Source: Lentisphaeria bacterium UBA1776
Lineage (GTDB): Bacteria; Verrucomicrobiota; Lentisphaeria; Victivallales; Victivallaceae
Direction of reading: 5' to 3'
DNA: 46,547 bases
Assembly (NCBI GenBank): GCA_002314605.1
Contig: DCGO01000011.1
Location: forward strand, 9,283-55,829
Positions 33,569-42,452 of this stretch are shown piece after piece. Below the pieces are notes generated by a model. It searched no databases. It worked only from the letters and a program-made list of their open reading frames with translations, and had not been told where the DNA came from. The stretch's first letter is position 1; the number at the start of each line of letters is the position of its first letter. Made by a program: the position numbers and the translations under genes.

Positions 33569-34375
33569 ATGAATTTCATATCCGTCGTACTGCTGGCAGT
33601 CTTTCAGGGGATCGCCGAATTTCTGCCCATCAGCAGTTCGGGGCATTTGGCGGTGCTGGGAAACATTCTCGGAACGGATCCGGAAGCGAACTTCTCCCTG
33701 GGGATCGTTCTGCATGCCGGGACACTGGCGGCGATACTGGTTTTCTATTTCCGGTCGCTCCTGAACTTTTTGCAACTGAAACGCAATACGCTGGCGCTGA
33801 TGATCATTCTGGGCTCCGTTCCGGCGGGAGTCCTCGGGGTCCTCTTCAAAAGCAAGGTGGAAGCATGGGCCGGCAGCATGTGGGTGGTGGGCGGATGTTT
33901 TCTCGTTACCGCCGCCATTCTCTTTTTCTCCGAACAACTTGAAAAAAAGCATCGGAGAAACAGCATTCCTCCGGCGGATCTGGACCACCTCTCCTGGAAA
34001 CAGGCGCTTGGGATCGGCTGCGCACAGGCCGTGGCCCTGATGCCGGGAATCAGCCGCTCCGGCTCCACCATTTCCGCGGGTCTGGCTGCGGGACTCGGAC
34101 CGGAGCAGGCTGCGGAATTTTCATTCCTTCTGGCCATCCCCGCCATCGGCGGTGCCGCTTTTCTGGAAACGCTGAAACTTTTCCGCCACGGGATCCCGGA
34201 TGGAGGCGGCTCCCCCATCATGCTGGGCACCGGATTTCTGATCTCAGCTGCGGTAGGTTACGGTGCGCTGGCACTGCTCCTGAAAGTGCTCAAAAAAGGA
34301 CATCTGTCTTTCTTCTCCATCTATCTGGTGCTGGCGGCCGCTGCGGTCCTGCTGCGGGAGATCCTCCGGGGGTGA
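33569..34375 (+). CDS. uppP: Undecaprenyl-diphosphatase UppP (BacA)
   Basis: 268-residue integral membrane phosphatase that regenerates undecaprenyl phosphate, the lipid carrier for peptidoglycan. The signature EFLPISSSGHL (17-27) contains the catalytic E/S/H residues, and PGISRSGST is the second conserved motif. About eight membrane segments are visible. GGAG lies 7 nt before the ATG. It follows the HTH gene by 27 nt and is 4 nt before the OppF-like gene, so the four genes to 35911 may be one transcript. Confidence 0.96.
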   Translation: MNFISVVLLAVFQGIAEFLPISSSGHLAVLGNILGTDPEANFSLGIVLHAGTLAAILVFYFRSLLNFLQLKRNTLALMIILGSVPAGVLGVLFKSKVEAWAGSMWVVGGCFLVTAAILFFSEQLEKKHRRNSIPPADLDHLSWKQALGIGCAQAVALMPGISRSGSTISAGLAAGLGPEQAAEFSFLLAIPAIGGAAFLETLKLFRHGIPDGGGSPIMLGTGFLISAAVGYGALALLLKVLKKGHLSFFSIYLVLAAAAVLLREILRG

Positions 34376-34379
34376 CACC

Positions 34380-35357
34380 ATGAAGGCGCCTTTGCTGCAA
34401 GTTGAAGATCTGAAACTCTTTTATCCTGTCCGCCGGGGCTGGTTCGGCAGAAAACAGTTCCTTCACGCCGTGGACGGTGTCAGTTTCGTCCTGCACCAGG
34501 GAGAGACCCTGGGCCTGGTGGGAGAATCCGGCTGCGGCAAGAGTTCCCTCGGCCGCGCCATTGTCAGGCTGGAGACCCCGACCGGAGGCCGGATCCTTCT
34601 TGACGGAAAAGATCTGTCGGGACTTTCCGGAGAAAACCTCCGGCGGCGCCGCCGGGAATTTCAGATGATCTTTCAGGATCCCTACGGATCGCTGAACCCG
34701 CGGCTGTCCATCCGGTCGGCGCTGGACGAGGTTCTGCGTCTGGGCTCCCCCTGCCCGCCGCCGGAAACCCGGACCGCAAGGGCGGAGGAATTGATGCGTC
34801 TGGTGGGGCTGGACCCGTCCCTGCTGGACCGGTATCCCCATCAGTTCAGCGGCGGGCAGCGACAGAGGATCGGCATTGCCCGGGCATTGGCCGCACGCCC
34901 CAAACTCATTGTGGCGGACGAACCTGTATCGGCGCTGGATGTAAGCGTTCAGGCAGCCATCATCAATCTCCTTCAGGAGATCCAGCACGGGACCGGGACG
35001 GCGTTTCTCTTTATCGCCCACGATCTGGCGGTGGTGGAACATATCAGCAGCCGGATCCTGGTGATGTACCTCGGAAAAATCATGGAAAGCGGTCCCGCCC
35101 ATCTGCTCTGCGCACGGCCGCGGCATCCATATACCCGGGCTCTTCTCTCGGCGGTTCCCACGGTACAGCCGGATCCGGATAAAAAACAGATGATGCTTTC
35201 CGGGGACGTTCCCTCCCCTCTGTCGCCGCCGGCAGGGTGGCCCTTTCACCCCCGCTGCCCCTACGTGCAGGAAATCTGCCGCCGTACGTGTCCGGAACTA
35301 CACGATCAGGACGACCGGGCCGTCCGTTGTTTCTTCCCCCTGAAGGATCAGAAATGA
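34380..35357 (+). CDS. Oligopeptide/dipeptide ABC transporter ATP-binding protein (OppF/DppF type)
   Basis: 325-residue ABC ATPase. The Walker A is GESGCGKSSLGRAI, signature FSGGQRQRIGIARAL, Walker B LIVADEPVSALDVS, and H-loop in FIAHDLAVVEH. The C-terminal extension with CPYVQEICRRTCPEL is the oligo_HPY domain with Fe-S-type cysteines that marks Opp/Dpp ATPases. The N-terminal ARRGWFGRKQFLHAVDGVSF-like start is the OppF/DppF form. No permease, binding protein or OppD partner lies in the window, so it must work with subunits encoded elsewhere or be part of a different peptide/nickel importer. The HD gene overlaps its stop (ATGA). Confidence 0.88.
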   Translation: MKAPLLQVEDLKLFYPVRRGWFGRKQFLHAVDGVSFVLHQGETLGLVGESGCGKSSLGRAIVRLETPTGGRILLDGKDLSGLSGENLRRRRREFQMIFQDPYGSLNPRLSIRSALDEVLRLGSPCPPPETRTARAEELMRLVGLDPSLLDRYPHQFSGGQRQRIGIARALAARPKLIVADEPVSALDVSVQAAIINLLQEIQHGTGTAFLFIAHDLAVVEHISSRILVMYLGKIMESGPAHLLCARPRHPYTRALLSAVPTVQPDPDKKQMMLSGDVPSPLSPPAGWPFHPRCPYVQEICRRTCPELHDQDDRAVRCFFPLKDQK

Positions 35358-35911
35358 CGGACTGCATGAAGATCCTTGAAGCCTTTTATCCGGAAGACAC
35401 CCCCCTCCGGAGACTTCTCCTCACCCATTCCAGGCAGGTCCGGGACAAAGCGCTGGCGCTGACGGAGCAGCATCCGGAATTACCCGTCCGCCGGGAAATT
35501 GTCAGCACGGGAGCCATGCTCCACGATATCGGGATCGTCAGATGCCATGCCCCGGGAATTCTGTGCTGCGGAACGGAACCTTATATCGCCCACGGCCTGA
35601 TCGGCGGCACAATGCTCCGGGAATACGGCAGAGAGCATCGTCTTGATCTGGAAGTCTTCGCCCGGATCTCGGAGCGCCACACCGGCGCTGGGCTGAGCGC
35701 GGAGGAGATCCGGGAGCAGAATCTGCCCATCCCCGTCATGGATCTGCTGCCGGAAACGCTGGAAGAAAAAATCATCGCCTACGCGGATAAATTTTTTTCC
35801 AAATCCGGCGACATGCAGGAAAAAAAACTCGAAAGCATCCGCCGGGGACTGGCAAAGTTCGGGCCGGGGACCATGGCACGGTTTGCAGAATTGGAACACC
35901 TTTTCAACTGA
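35354..35911 (+). CDS. HD-domain phosphohydrolase
   Basis: 185 residues, a small HD-superfamily metal-dependent phosphohydrolase. H25 (LLTHSRQVRDKA), H57 and D58 (GAMLHDIGI) form the HD metal site; H-rich downstream positions (EPYIAHGLIGG, ERHTGAGL) fit the family. Such stand-alone proteins are usually annotated as putative hydrolases of phosphorylated metabolites or nucleotides; the substrate is unknown. Its start codon overlaps the OppF stop. No cyclic-di-GMP (HD-GYP) signature is present. Confidence 0.83.
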   Translation: MTDCMKILEAFYPEDTPLRRLLLTHSRQVRDKALALTEQHPELPVRREIVSTGAMLHDIGIVRCHAPGILCCGTEPYIAHGLIGGTMLREYGREHRLDLEVFARISERHTGAGLSAEEIREQNLPIPVMDLLPETLEEKIIAYADKFFSKSGDMQEKKLESIRRGLAKFGPGTMARFAELEHLFN

Positions 35912-35915
35912 CCTC

Positions 35916-35944
35916 TTGCATGAAATCGAAATATGTGCTATAGT
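35916..35944 (+). promoter_or_regulatory. Promoter of the UbiB-family gene
   Basis: TTGCAT (35916-35921), 17 nt, TATAGT (35939-35944), 32 nt before the ATG at 35977. Fits the shared promoter form. Confidence 0.68.
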
Positions 35945-35976
35945 TTTGTCGGGAATACAAACATGGAGAATCCGCT

Positions 35977-37677
35977 ATGCCGTTTTTGCAAAAATTGAAT
36001 CAGATCGACCGGACGTGCGCCCATTTCCGGCGTTACATGCAGATTATTGACGCATTGCTCCAATTCGGGTTCGGCAATGCAGTGGCGATGCTGAATACCG
36101 ACCGCTTCCGGGAAAGCCGGCTGCGCCGCTGGCTCTCCCGCCGGAGCCGGATGAACGATCAGAGCACCGCACCGGAACGGGTCCGGATGCTGCTGCAGTC
36201 CCTGGGCCCGACCTTCGTCAAGCTCGGCCAGGTATTGGCCTCCCGCCCGGAACTGCTTCCGGAATCCTATGTGAAAGAACTGGTCAAACTCCAGGACCGT
36301 GTCCCCAGTGAACCCTGGGAAGTCATGCGGGAGATCCTGAAAGAAGAGTGGCACAAGTCCCCGGAGGAGGTGGTAAAATCAATTGATCACGAACCCTTTG
36401 CCGCCGCCTCCATCGGGCAGGCCTACCGGGCGGTTCTGCTCGACGGGACCAAAGTGGTCATCAAGGTCCGCCGCCCGGGGATCGAGGAGAAAATCAGGAT
36501 TGATCTGGAAATTCTGTACTATCTGGCCTCCTCGCTGGAACGGGTCAATCCGGATTACAAAGTCTATCGGCCTGCTGCGGCGGTGGAGGAATTCGGCCAC
36601 GCGCTCCGTCAGGAACTGGATTTCCGGGTGGAAGGGGCCAATGCGGCCCGTTTCAGCACCCTGATCCAGAACCAGAAAGGGGTGTATTCGCCAAAGGTTT
36701 ACAAGGAATATTCCGGGAAAACCGTTCTGGTGGAAGAAGCTATTGAAGGCGACTCCGCCAAGGCGGTCCTGGCCAGTCCGGAACTGCAGGAAAAATACGA
36801 CCTGAAATCCATTGCAGGAAACGGGATCGATTCCATGATGGAGCAGATCTTCGTCAACGGATTTTTCCACGCGGATCCCCATGCGGGCAACATGATTCTG
36901 ATGCAGGACAGCAAACTCTGCTTCATCGACTTCGGCATGATGGGCCGGGTCACGGTCAAGGAGCGGGAAGACTTCATCCGGGCGGTCCGGGCCGTACTGG
37001 GTCACGACATCCCCCGGCTGGTCCACTGCATGATGCGCCTGAGTACACCTCTGGCGGGACTCCCGGACAAGGGAATGATGGAGCGGGATCTGGCGGATCT
37101 GGTGGATACGCACCTCTATCTGCCCCTGAGCGAACTGAGCCTTGCCGCCATTCTGGAACAGCTGATGAAAGTGCTGGCGGAACACCGTCTGGCGCTGCTT
37201 CCCGACCTCTACATCCTCTTCAAAGCTCTGATCACCGCCGAACATATCGCCAAAGCATTCGATCCGGAACTGCCGGTCATGGAGATCCTCTCCCGCACCA
37301 TGCAGCGGACCATCCTGCCGGAACTGGATATCCGCAAACAGGCAATGAAGATGCGGGATGAATGCGAGGATCTGCTGGAATTAGGTAAACGGGCCCCGGT
37401 GATCCTGGGAACACTCTTCGACCGGATCGAAAAAGACGCTTTCCAGCTGCATGTGGAATACGCCGGCATGGAAAACATGCGGCGGACTCTCGCCCATTCC
37501 GCGCATCAGCTGGCCTGTGCCATTGTACTGGCATCCATTGTCGTCGGCTCCTCGCTGGTGGTGCTGTCGGGGATCCCTCCCTTGTGGTGCAATATCCCGG
37601 TACTGGGCGTACTGGGATTTGTCTTTGCCGGGATCGTTGCGGCGATTCTGCTCTTCACCAGCAGAAAATACTGGTGA
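35977..37677 (+). CDS. ABC1/UbiB (AarF) atypical protein-kinase-like protein
   Basis: 566 residues. The ABC1/UbiB family regulates isoprenoid-quinone synthesis or lipid handling through an atypical kinase fold. Seen: the family-specific KLGQVLASRPELLPE, Ala-rich loop AAASIGQAYRA in place of a P-loop, KVRRPGIE with the catalytic lysine (VVIKV), HADPHAGNM (catalytic loop), and FIDFGMMG (metal loop). Two C-terminal membrane helices (about 505-560) follow. GGAG lies 8 nt before ATG 35977. It has its own promoter. Full-length with no missing key residue. The quinone pathway link is inferred from the family. Confidence 0.92.
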   Translation: MPFLQKLNQIDRTCAHFRRYMQIIDALLQFGFGNAVAMLNTDRFRESRLRRWLSRRSRMNDQSTAPERVRMLLQSLGPTFVKLGQVLASRPELLPESYVKELVKLQDRVPSEPWEVMREILKEEWHKSPEEVVKSIDHEPFAAASIGQAYRAVLLDGTKVVIKVRRPGIEEKIRIDLEILYYLASSLERVNPDYKVYRPAAAVEEFGHALRQELDFRVEGANAARFSTLIQNQKGVYSPKVYKEYSGKTVLVEEAIEGDSAKAVLASPELQEKYDLKSIAGNGIDSMMEQIFVNGFFHADPHAGNMILMQDSKLCFIDFGMMGRVTVKEREDFIRAVRAVLGHDIPRLVHCMMRLSTPLAGLPDKGMMERDLADLVDTHLYLPLSELSLAAILEQLMKVLAEHRLALLPDLYILFKALITAEHIAKAFDPELPVMEILSRTMQRTILPELDIRKQAMKMRDECEDLLELGKRAPVILGTLFDRIEKDAFQLHVEYAGMENMRRTLAHSAHQLACAIVLASIVVGSSLVVLSGIPPLWCNIPVLGVLGFVFAGIVAAILLFTSRKYW

Positions 37678-37678
37678 T

Positions 37679-37700
37679 CTGAACTGCCGCATCAGTTCAG
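37679..37700. terminator. Hairpin between convergent UbiB-family and membrane-protein genes
   Basis: CTGAACTG (37679-37686), 6-nt loop, CAGTTCAG (37693-37700), a perfect 8-bp stem starting 2 nt after the UbiB stop. No U-run follows on either strand, so termination is possible but not certain. Confidence 0.45.
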
Positions 37701-37712
37701 CGGAAAGCTGAA

Positions 37713-38936
37713 TCAGAATCCAAGCAGACCGCCGACGCCGTTCAGAACAGCATTGACGGTCCGCTCCAGAAATCCCCCCTTTGCCCGGTTGCCCAGACAA
37801 CGGTTGTTCTGGGAGAAAAACATGCCTTTGGCCAGTTTCTGATCAAAAAGCGCCGTCTGTCCCCGCAGATAGTGCCAGAAGGTCTCGGTGCGGCAGAGGG
37901 AATACTCCGAGGCGACCTCGTATCCCAGCAGCAGATCGTTTTCCAGCCGGTAATGATCTTCCTGCCCGGGGATCGAGACTTCCACACCCCATGCGCCGGC
38001 AAGCAGAATGCTGCCGGTCCCGTAAAGAACGATGTGCCGGATCCTGCCGGACAGAAGCTGGTGAAGCCGGAAATCCCACTTGGTCCGGATCCGCACATCG
38101 CCACAGAATCCAACCAGATGCCGCGGACGCACCACAATGCCGCCGCCATTGAGATCAATCCGGGCAATGAACACATCCGGATCCGGGGAAGTCACCGTCA
38201 CCACACCGGAAGCCCGCTCCGCCGGCATGAATTCCACCATTTCGCACAAATTGGCCGCACAGGAAACGATCGGATACCGCCACGACCACATGAACCGGGT
38301 GCGGGCCCGGACTCCGGACCGTTTTTTCCCCCAGTCTCCGGCCCGCAGCAGGAGATGCATCCCCTCATCCAGGGGAAAATCCAGTGCCACCGCAGCCCGG
38401 TGGAACCGCAGTCTTCCGGAGGGAATACCCTCCATCCGGCAGACCAGAGGCGGAAAAAGTTCCACCACCCATGCTACTCCCCAGTACATGAAGATCTTCA
38501 GGAACAGCGGCGCGACGAAGAGAATAAAAATCCCGGAAAACACCCCGGACCGTCCATACGCGCTCCAGAAGGTCCGCAGTTTCGCCGCCAGCCCGGAACC
38601 GGCCAGATCAACAGCCCGCTGCGCCGCATTGTATTCCCGGAGAGCCTCCTGCAGAAACATCTCCTTGATCCGGATCTCCGCCTGTTTTTCCACCCTGGCC
38701 TCAACCTGATAAAAGCGAAGTTCCCGCAATTCTTTCTGGAGTCTGTCCAGGTCATCGGTCATCTGTTTGGCCAGATTGCGCTTGATGAGCAGACTTTGAC
38801 GGATTTGATCTGCCGAATACTCCTGCCGCCGGAAAAAATCATGGAGACAGAGCATGACCATCAGCACGGAAACCAATACCGCCAGCATCAGCAGACGGCA
38901 GGTAACAAACTTGATCAGTTCCGCAATAAATTTCAT
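37713..38936 (-). CDS. Membrane protein with coiled coil and AIM24-like C-terminal region
   Basis: 407 residues. Helix 1 spans about 9-30; a charged coiled coil follows (about 35-105, rich in Q, R, K, E and L); helix 2 lies at about 125-155. The C-terminal ~220 residues are beta-strand- and Gly-rich, with GGGIVVRPRHLVGFCGDV, HIVLYGTGSILLAGAWG and LENDLLLGYEVA, resembling the AIM24 family of unknown function. I do not recognise an exact family. It is the last gene of the ribH operon run and converges on the UbiB-family gene. AAGGAG lies 8 nt before ATG 38936. A role in the envelope is likely but unproven. Confidence 0.62.
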   Translation of the reverse strand: MKFIAELIKFVTCRLLMLAVLVSVLMVMLCLHDFFRRQEYSADQIRQSLLIKRNLAKQMTDDLDRLQKELRELRFYQVEARVEKQAEIRIKEMFLQEALREYNAAQRAVDLAGSGLAAKLRTFWSAYGRSGVFSGIFILFVAPLFLKIFMYWGVAWVVELFPPLVCRMEGIPSGRLRFHRAAVALDFPLDEGMHLLLRAGDWGKKRSGVRARTRFMWSWRYPIVSCAANLCEMVEFMPAERASGVVTVTSPDPDVFIARIDLNGGGIVVRPRHLVGFCGDVRIRTKWDFRLHQLLSGRIRHIVLYGTGSILLAGAWGVEVSIPGQEDHYRLENDLLLGYEVASEYSLCRTETFWHYLRGQTALFDQKLAKGMFFSQNNRCLGNRAKGGFLERTVNAVLNGVGGLLGF

Positions 38937-38948
38937 GACCGCAACTCC

Positions 38949-39575
38949 TTATTGATCCGCACGAGGCAGCTGAAGTTTATGACGATAAGCCCAGAGACGG
39001 ATCACCATCACCGTCAACGATACCACGACAAATCTGGAAAAAATCGGCATGCCGGCATAATCAAGCACGAGATACAGCACCCCGCCGATCATGGACGCTG
39101 TGGCGTAAAAATCGTTTTTCAGGACCGCCGGCACCGTCCCCACCAGTACATCCCGGATCATACCGCCGCCGACCGCCGTCAGAATGCCGGACCATACCAC
39201 TGTAATGGGGGGAAGCTGGTATTCCATGGCCTTGGCGGTACCGATAGCGGTGAAAACCCCCAACCCTACGGCGTCCAGATAAGTGATGATCTCCGCATTC
39301 TTTTGAACCCATACAGAAGGGATCTTGAAAACCCCCAGCCCCATGCCGATACAGAGTGCAAGGTACGTTCCGCTGGTCAGCGCCGCCGCCGGCGTCGCCC
39401 CGATGGCGCAGTCCCTCAAGATGCCTCCCCCAACCCCCACGGTGCAGGCCAGCACGATCACGCCCAGAAGATCCAGCGACTTTTCCCTGCCGCGAATGGC
39501 TCCGGTGACGGCGAAAACAGCCGTCCCGAAAAGGTCCGCCGCATAAACAAGCATGGTTTCCATGGGGATCGTCAT
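38949..39575 (-). CDS. TRIC-type cation channel family protein (UPF0126/YicG)
   Basis: 208 residues with about seven membrane helices, made of two internally similar halves. Each half holds the family's glycine-rich motif: GVGGGILRDC and AVGGGMIRDVLVG. The family (trimeric intracellular cation channels and YicG/YadS) forms homotrimeric potassium-permeable pores in bacteria. GAGGGG lies 7 nt before ATG 39575; the frame is open upstream but without a start signal. It lies 13 nt after the PfkB kinase. Normal length. Confidence 0.85.
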   Translation of the reverse strand: MTIPMETMLVYAADLFGTAVFAVTGAIRGREKSLDLLGVIVLACTVGVGGGILRDCAIGATPAAALTSGTYLALCIGMGLGVFKIPSVWVQKNAEIITYLDAVGLGVFTAIGTAKAMEYQLPPITVVWSGILTAVGGGMIRDVLVGTVPAVLKNDFYATASMIGGVLYLVLDYAGMPIFSRFVVVSLTVMVIRLWAYRHKLQLPRADQ

Positions 39576-39588
39576 ATTGCATCCCCTC

Positions 39589-40587
39589 TTAATTTGCCCG
39601 CAGAAATGCCTGCAGTTCATTCCAGTCCGGAGCTCCGCCGCTGGCAGTGGCGTGCCGCAGATTGAAGCGGGCACTGGCGGAAGCACAGCGCAGCATCTCC
39701 TTCAGCGGAAAACCTTCATGGAATGCGTACAGGAGTCCGGCGAAGAATGCATCCCCGGCTCCGTTGGAACCGATGATCTGTTTCGGGTCCAGCCAGAAAG
39801 AGGGCATTTCCACAAATTCTCCTTCGGTGGTCAATGCCGCACTGCCTTCGGGGAAATGAATGGCCGCAAGGCGCTTCACCCCCATGCTCAGAAGTTTTTC
39901 CGCCGCAGGACGGAGGAGCGAGCGGTCCAGAGAACCGTCTTTGCGGCGTATCTCCGCCTTCAGGAGATACCCGGATTCAATCTCGTTGATCACAAAAATA
40001 TCCGTGTAACGGAGGGACGGCGGCACCACCTTGAGAAACTGTTCCGGAGAACCGGACACCAGATCCACCGCCGTCATGAATCCGCGGTTCTGAAGATCGT
40101 GAAGTGCCCGGGCGGCGACGGTCCCGTATTCCGGATCGGCGGCATCCATGGCATCCAGAAGCGTCAGATATGCGAGATAAACAATTTTTGCCGACTCCGG
40201 CACATTCCGGAGGTCGTCCCCGCAGAAAAACCGGTTTGCCCCGCGACCGTGGAAAAAGGTCCGTTTGCCCCCCACATTCATCACATCCGTAAACGATGTG
40301 GGTTCCTCCGCAATCTGCCGGATCATGGCCCAGTTGATATTGCGTTCCGCCAGTTCCCTCAGAAGCCAGTCGCCATTGCTGTCCTTTCCGACACACCCGG
40401 CGGCATAGAGCGGCAGTTCCCTTCCGAGTTTTGCCAGATCAAAAAGCACGTTGCACGGCCCCCCTCCCCAGGCCCGCTCCAAACGGAGGACCTCGGCAAG
40501 TTCCCCCTCCGGCGGCCATCGGTCAATGGTCTTGACCGTATCAAGGACCCAGTTTCCAGCTCCGACAATTCCGCGACGTTCCATCAT
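39589..40587 (-). CDS. PfkB family carbohydrate kinase
   Basis: 332-residue ribokinase-like sugar/nucleoside kinase. The N-terminal sugar-binding GGGPCNVLFDLAKLG and the C-terminal nucleotide/anion-hole motif GSNGAGDAFFAGLLY (with the catalytic aspartate in GAGDAF) are intact. Adjacent residues (VNEIESGY, AAIHFPEGSAAL) match the family's ATP site. The substrate is not clear. AAGG lies 5 nt before ATG 40587. It overlaps or abuts the Lrp gene (23 nt gap), which may be its regulator. A fructokinase, ribokinase or 2-keto-3-deoxygluconate kinase role is possible. Confidence 0.88.
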   Translation of the reverse strand: MMERRGIVGAGNWVLDTVKTIDRWPPEGELAEVLRLERAWGGGPCNVLFDLAKLGRELPLYAAGCVGKDSNGDWLLRELAERNINWAMIRQIAEEPTSFTDVMNVGGKRTFFHGRGANRFFCGDDLRNVPESAKIVYLAYLTLLDAMDAADPEYGTVAARALHDLQNRGFMTAVDLVSGSPEQFLKVVPPSLRYTDIFVINEIESGYLLKAEIRRKDGSLDRSLLRPAAEKLLSMGVKRLAAIHFPEGSAALTTEGEFVEMPSFWLDPKQIIGSNGAGDAFFAGLLYAFHEGFPLKEMLRCASASARFNLRHATASGGAPDWNELQAFLRAN

Positions 40588-40610
40588 ATCATCCTTTCCT
40601 GTAATTGCCA

Positions 40611-41057
40611 TCAAAGCGGCAGAGCCGCAGTTTCCTTGTATGTCCGCAGAACCAGTGTGGTCCGGGAATTCAGGACGTGAGGAACCCCGCCGATCCGGTC
40701 CAGCACCCCGGCAAGTTCATCGGTATCCGACACCCGGACCTTCAGAAAATAGTCCCGGGTCCCGGCCACCTCGTGGATCTCCTGGATCTCCGGAAATTCC
40801 GCCAGTCTGTCTGCAACAGAGTGTTCGCTGGGACTCTCATCGGTATCCAGCGCAATCAGCACCGTCAGCTTGAGACCGATCTGCCGGGGAGAGATCCGGA
40901 CTTCGTACCTTTCAATGATCCCGTCCCGTTCAAGTTTCCGGATCCGCTCCAATACTGCTGAGGGTGCCAGCCCCAGCCGCCGGGAGATCTCCGCATGAGA
41001 GATCCTGCCGTCTTCCTGCAAGGCATGCAAAATTTCCTGATCTGTCTGGTCCCGCAT
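40611..41057 (-). CDS. Lrp/AsnC family transcriptional regulator
   Basis: 148 residues of standard length: winged HTH (DQEILHALQEDGRISHAEIS, LAPSAVLERIRKLE), then a RAM ligand-binding domain with VAGTRDYFLKVRV. These proteins form octamers and respond to amino acids. It is in an operon with a sugar kinase rather than with amino-acid genes, so its ligand is open. GGAGG precedes the ATG. It lies 1 nt after the gene of unknown function and 23 nt before pfkB. Confidence 0.9.
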   Translation of the reverse strand: MRDQTDQEILHALQEDGRISHAEISRRLGLAPSAVLERIRKLERDGIIERYEVRISPRQIGLKLTVLIALDTDESPSEHSVADRLAEFPEIQEIHEVAGTRDYFLKVRVSDTDELAGVLDRIGGVPHVLNSRTTLVLRTYKETAALPL

Positions 41058-41058
41058 A

Positions 41059-41826
41059 TTATTTTTCCTCCAAAAAATTTAAGGGAGACGCTTCCAATTC
41101 CGGCAAAAGCTGTTCCAAGTCCGTCATCTCCCGCGCCAGAGCCTCCTGTTCCAGCATGCCGGGCCGGAAAAGGATCTCCAGATCCCGCTCCGGTGCCCGC
41201 AGTTGATCCAGCACCGGCTTCATCAGTTTGGCCGTCAGGCGGTTGCCGAGCATCCGGGCATACAGAATCTCCACCATGACTCCCGGCATCCGGAGTGGAT
41301 TCACTTCCATCGGGTTCAGAGCGGCAAACGCCGGTTCGTGGGGATGCAGTTCCAGCACCCCCCGCAATCCGGGGACGGACTGCAGAAGCAGCAGAAACGC
41401 CCGAATGGCCGCAGCACTTTCCGGGTGAGGCAGACGGAGCCGCACGCCCAGCTCCAGCGGCAGATCAAAAAGTCCTCCCGCCAGGGACCGGAACATGGCC
41501 AGCGTATTTTCCCGGTACCCCGGGTCCGCCGTCATCCGGTCCAGATCCGGAGAAAGGATCACCGCATGGACCGCATCCGTCGCCAATTCCCGGAGGCGGA
41601 CGGAGAGTTCCCGGAGAAAATTCATCCGTACCCGGAGCGATTCCTCCGGCATCATCCCCAGCAGTGCGGCATCGGCGGCATCCAGCACGATCCGCCGCGA
41701 TACCCCGTTCAGAATCTCCGGCCAGGCACCGTCAGTCAGCAATACGGCAGGCAGCGCCCCGAAAGTCACGTTTTCCGGCGGACTTTCCGCCGGAATCTGT
41801 TCCCAAACCCATCCGGTACGAATCAT
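41059..41826 (-). CDS. Protein of unknown function in the riboflavin operon
   Basis: 255 residues, not recognised. It is soluble, with alternating strand/helix segments (RRIVLDAADAALLGMM, AVILSPDLDRM, LELGVRLRLPHP, LRGVLELHPHEPAF) that could be a TIM-like barrel. Its ATG overlaps the ribE stop by 3 nt (ATGA), so translation is coupled to it. Lrp follows 1 nt after its stop. The consistent strand/helix pattern and codon use make it a real gene. No signal peptide or membrane helix. Confidence 0.72.
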   Translation of the reverse strand: MIRTGWVWEQIPAESPPENVTFGALPAVLLTDGAWPEILNGVSRRIVLDAADAALLGMMPEESLRVRMNFLRELSVRLRELATDAVHAVILSPDLDRMTADPGYRENTLAMFRSLAGGLFDLPLELGVRLRLPHPESAAAIRAFLLLLQSVPGLRGVLELHPHEPAFAALNPMEVNPLRMPGVMVEILYARMLGNRLTAKLMKPVLDQLRAPERDLEILFRPGMLEQEALAREMTDLEQLLPELEASPLNFLEEK

Positions 41827-42452
41827 AGAAAGCCTGCTTTCTCCAGCGTTTCCATGGAAACAGAACTTTCCTTTTCACGCTGCAGTTCCAAATTCCGCAG
41901 AACATATTTCCCGGCAAGATCCGTCTCGATATTGACAAAATCTCCCTTTTTCCGGTCCGCCAGTGCCGTATCCGCAAGGGTCACCGGGATCAGACAGACC
42001 TTCAGACACCTGTCCTTCAGTCCGGCGACGGTCAGGGATACGCCGTCGATGGCCACGGAACCCTTCATCACAAAATACGGGGCCAGTTCCGGCGGGAACT
42101 CCACCGTCAGCTCCTCATCTTCGCCATGCAGCCAATGCACCACCTGCGCAACCGCATCCACATGGCCCGTCACCAGGTGCCCTCCCATGCGCCCGCCCAG
42201 CGGCATGGCCCGCTCCAGATTGACCATGGCCCCCGTTTTCAGCATCCCGAGGTTGGTCCGGGAAAAAGTCTCCGAAAGCACATGAAAGGTCAGATCCGCC
42301 CCATTCCAGCTTTCCAGTGTAAGACAGCAGCCGTTGACGGCAATGCTCTCTCCCCGTTCCAGACCGGCAATATCCCGGCTTCCGCGGATGACAAGCCGGT
42401 GTTCCCGCTTTTCCAACAATGCCCCCTTCATCTCAACGATGCCGGTAAACAT
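41823..42452 (-). CDS. ribE: Riboflavin synthase, alpha subunit
   Basis: 209-residue enzyme converting two 6,7-dimethyl-8-ribityllumazine molecules to riboflavin. It starts with the canonical MFTGIVE and has two tandem lumazine-binding halves, each with a V-x-GxxLT-type motif: VNGCCLTLES (39-48) and IDGVSLTVAG in the second half, plus GHLVTGHVD. The start overlaps the end of ribD by about 20 nt. The ATG is fixed by MFTGIVE. Normal length. Confidence 0.97.
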   Translation of the reverse strand: MFTGIVEMKGALLEKREHRLVIRGSRDIAGLERGESIAVNGCCLTLESWNGADLTFHVLSETFSRTNLGMLKTGAMVNLERAMPLGGRMGGHLVTGHVDAVAQVVHWLHGEDEELTVEFPPELAPYFVMKGSVAIDGVSLTVAGLKDRCLKVCLIPVTLADTALADRKKGDFVNIETDLAGKYVLRNLELQREKESSVSMETLEKAGFL

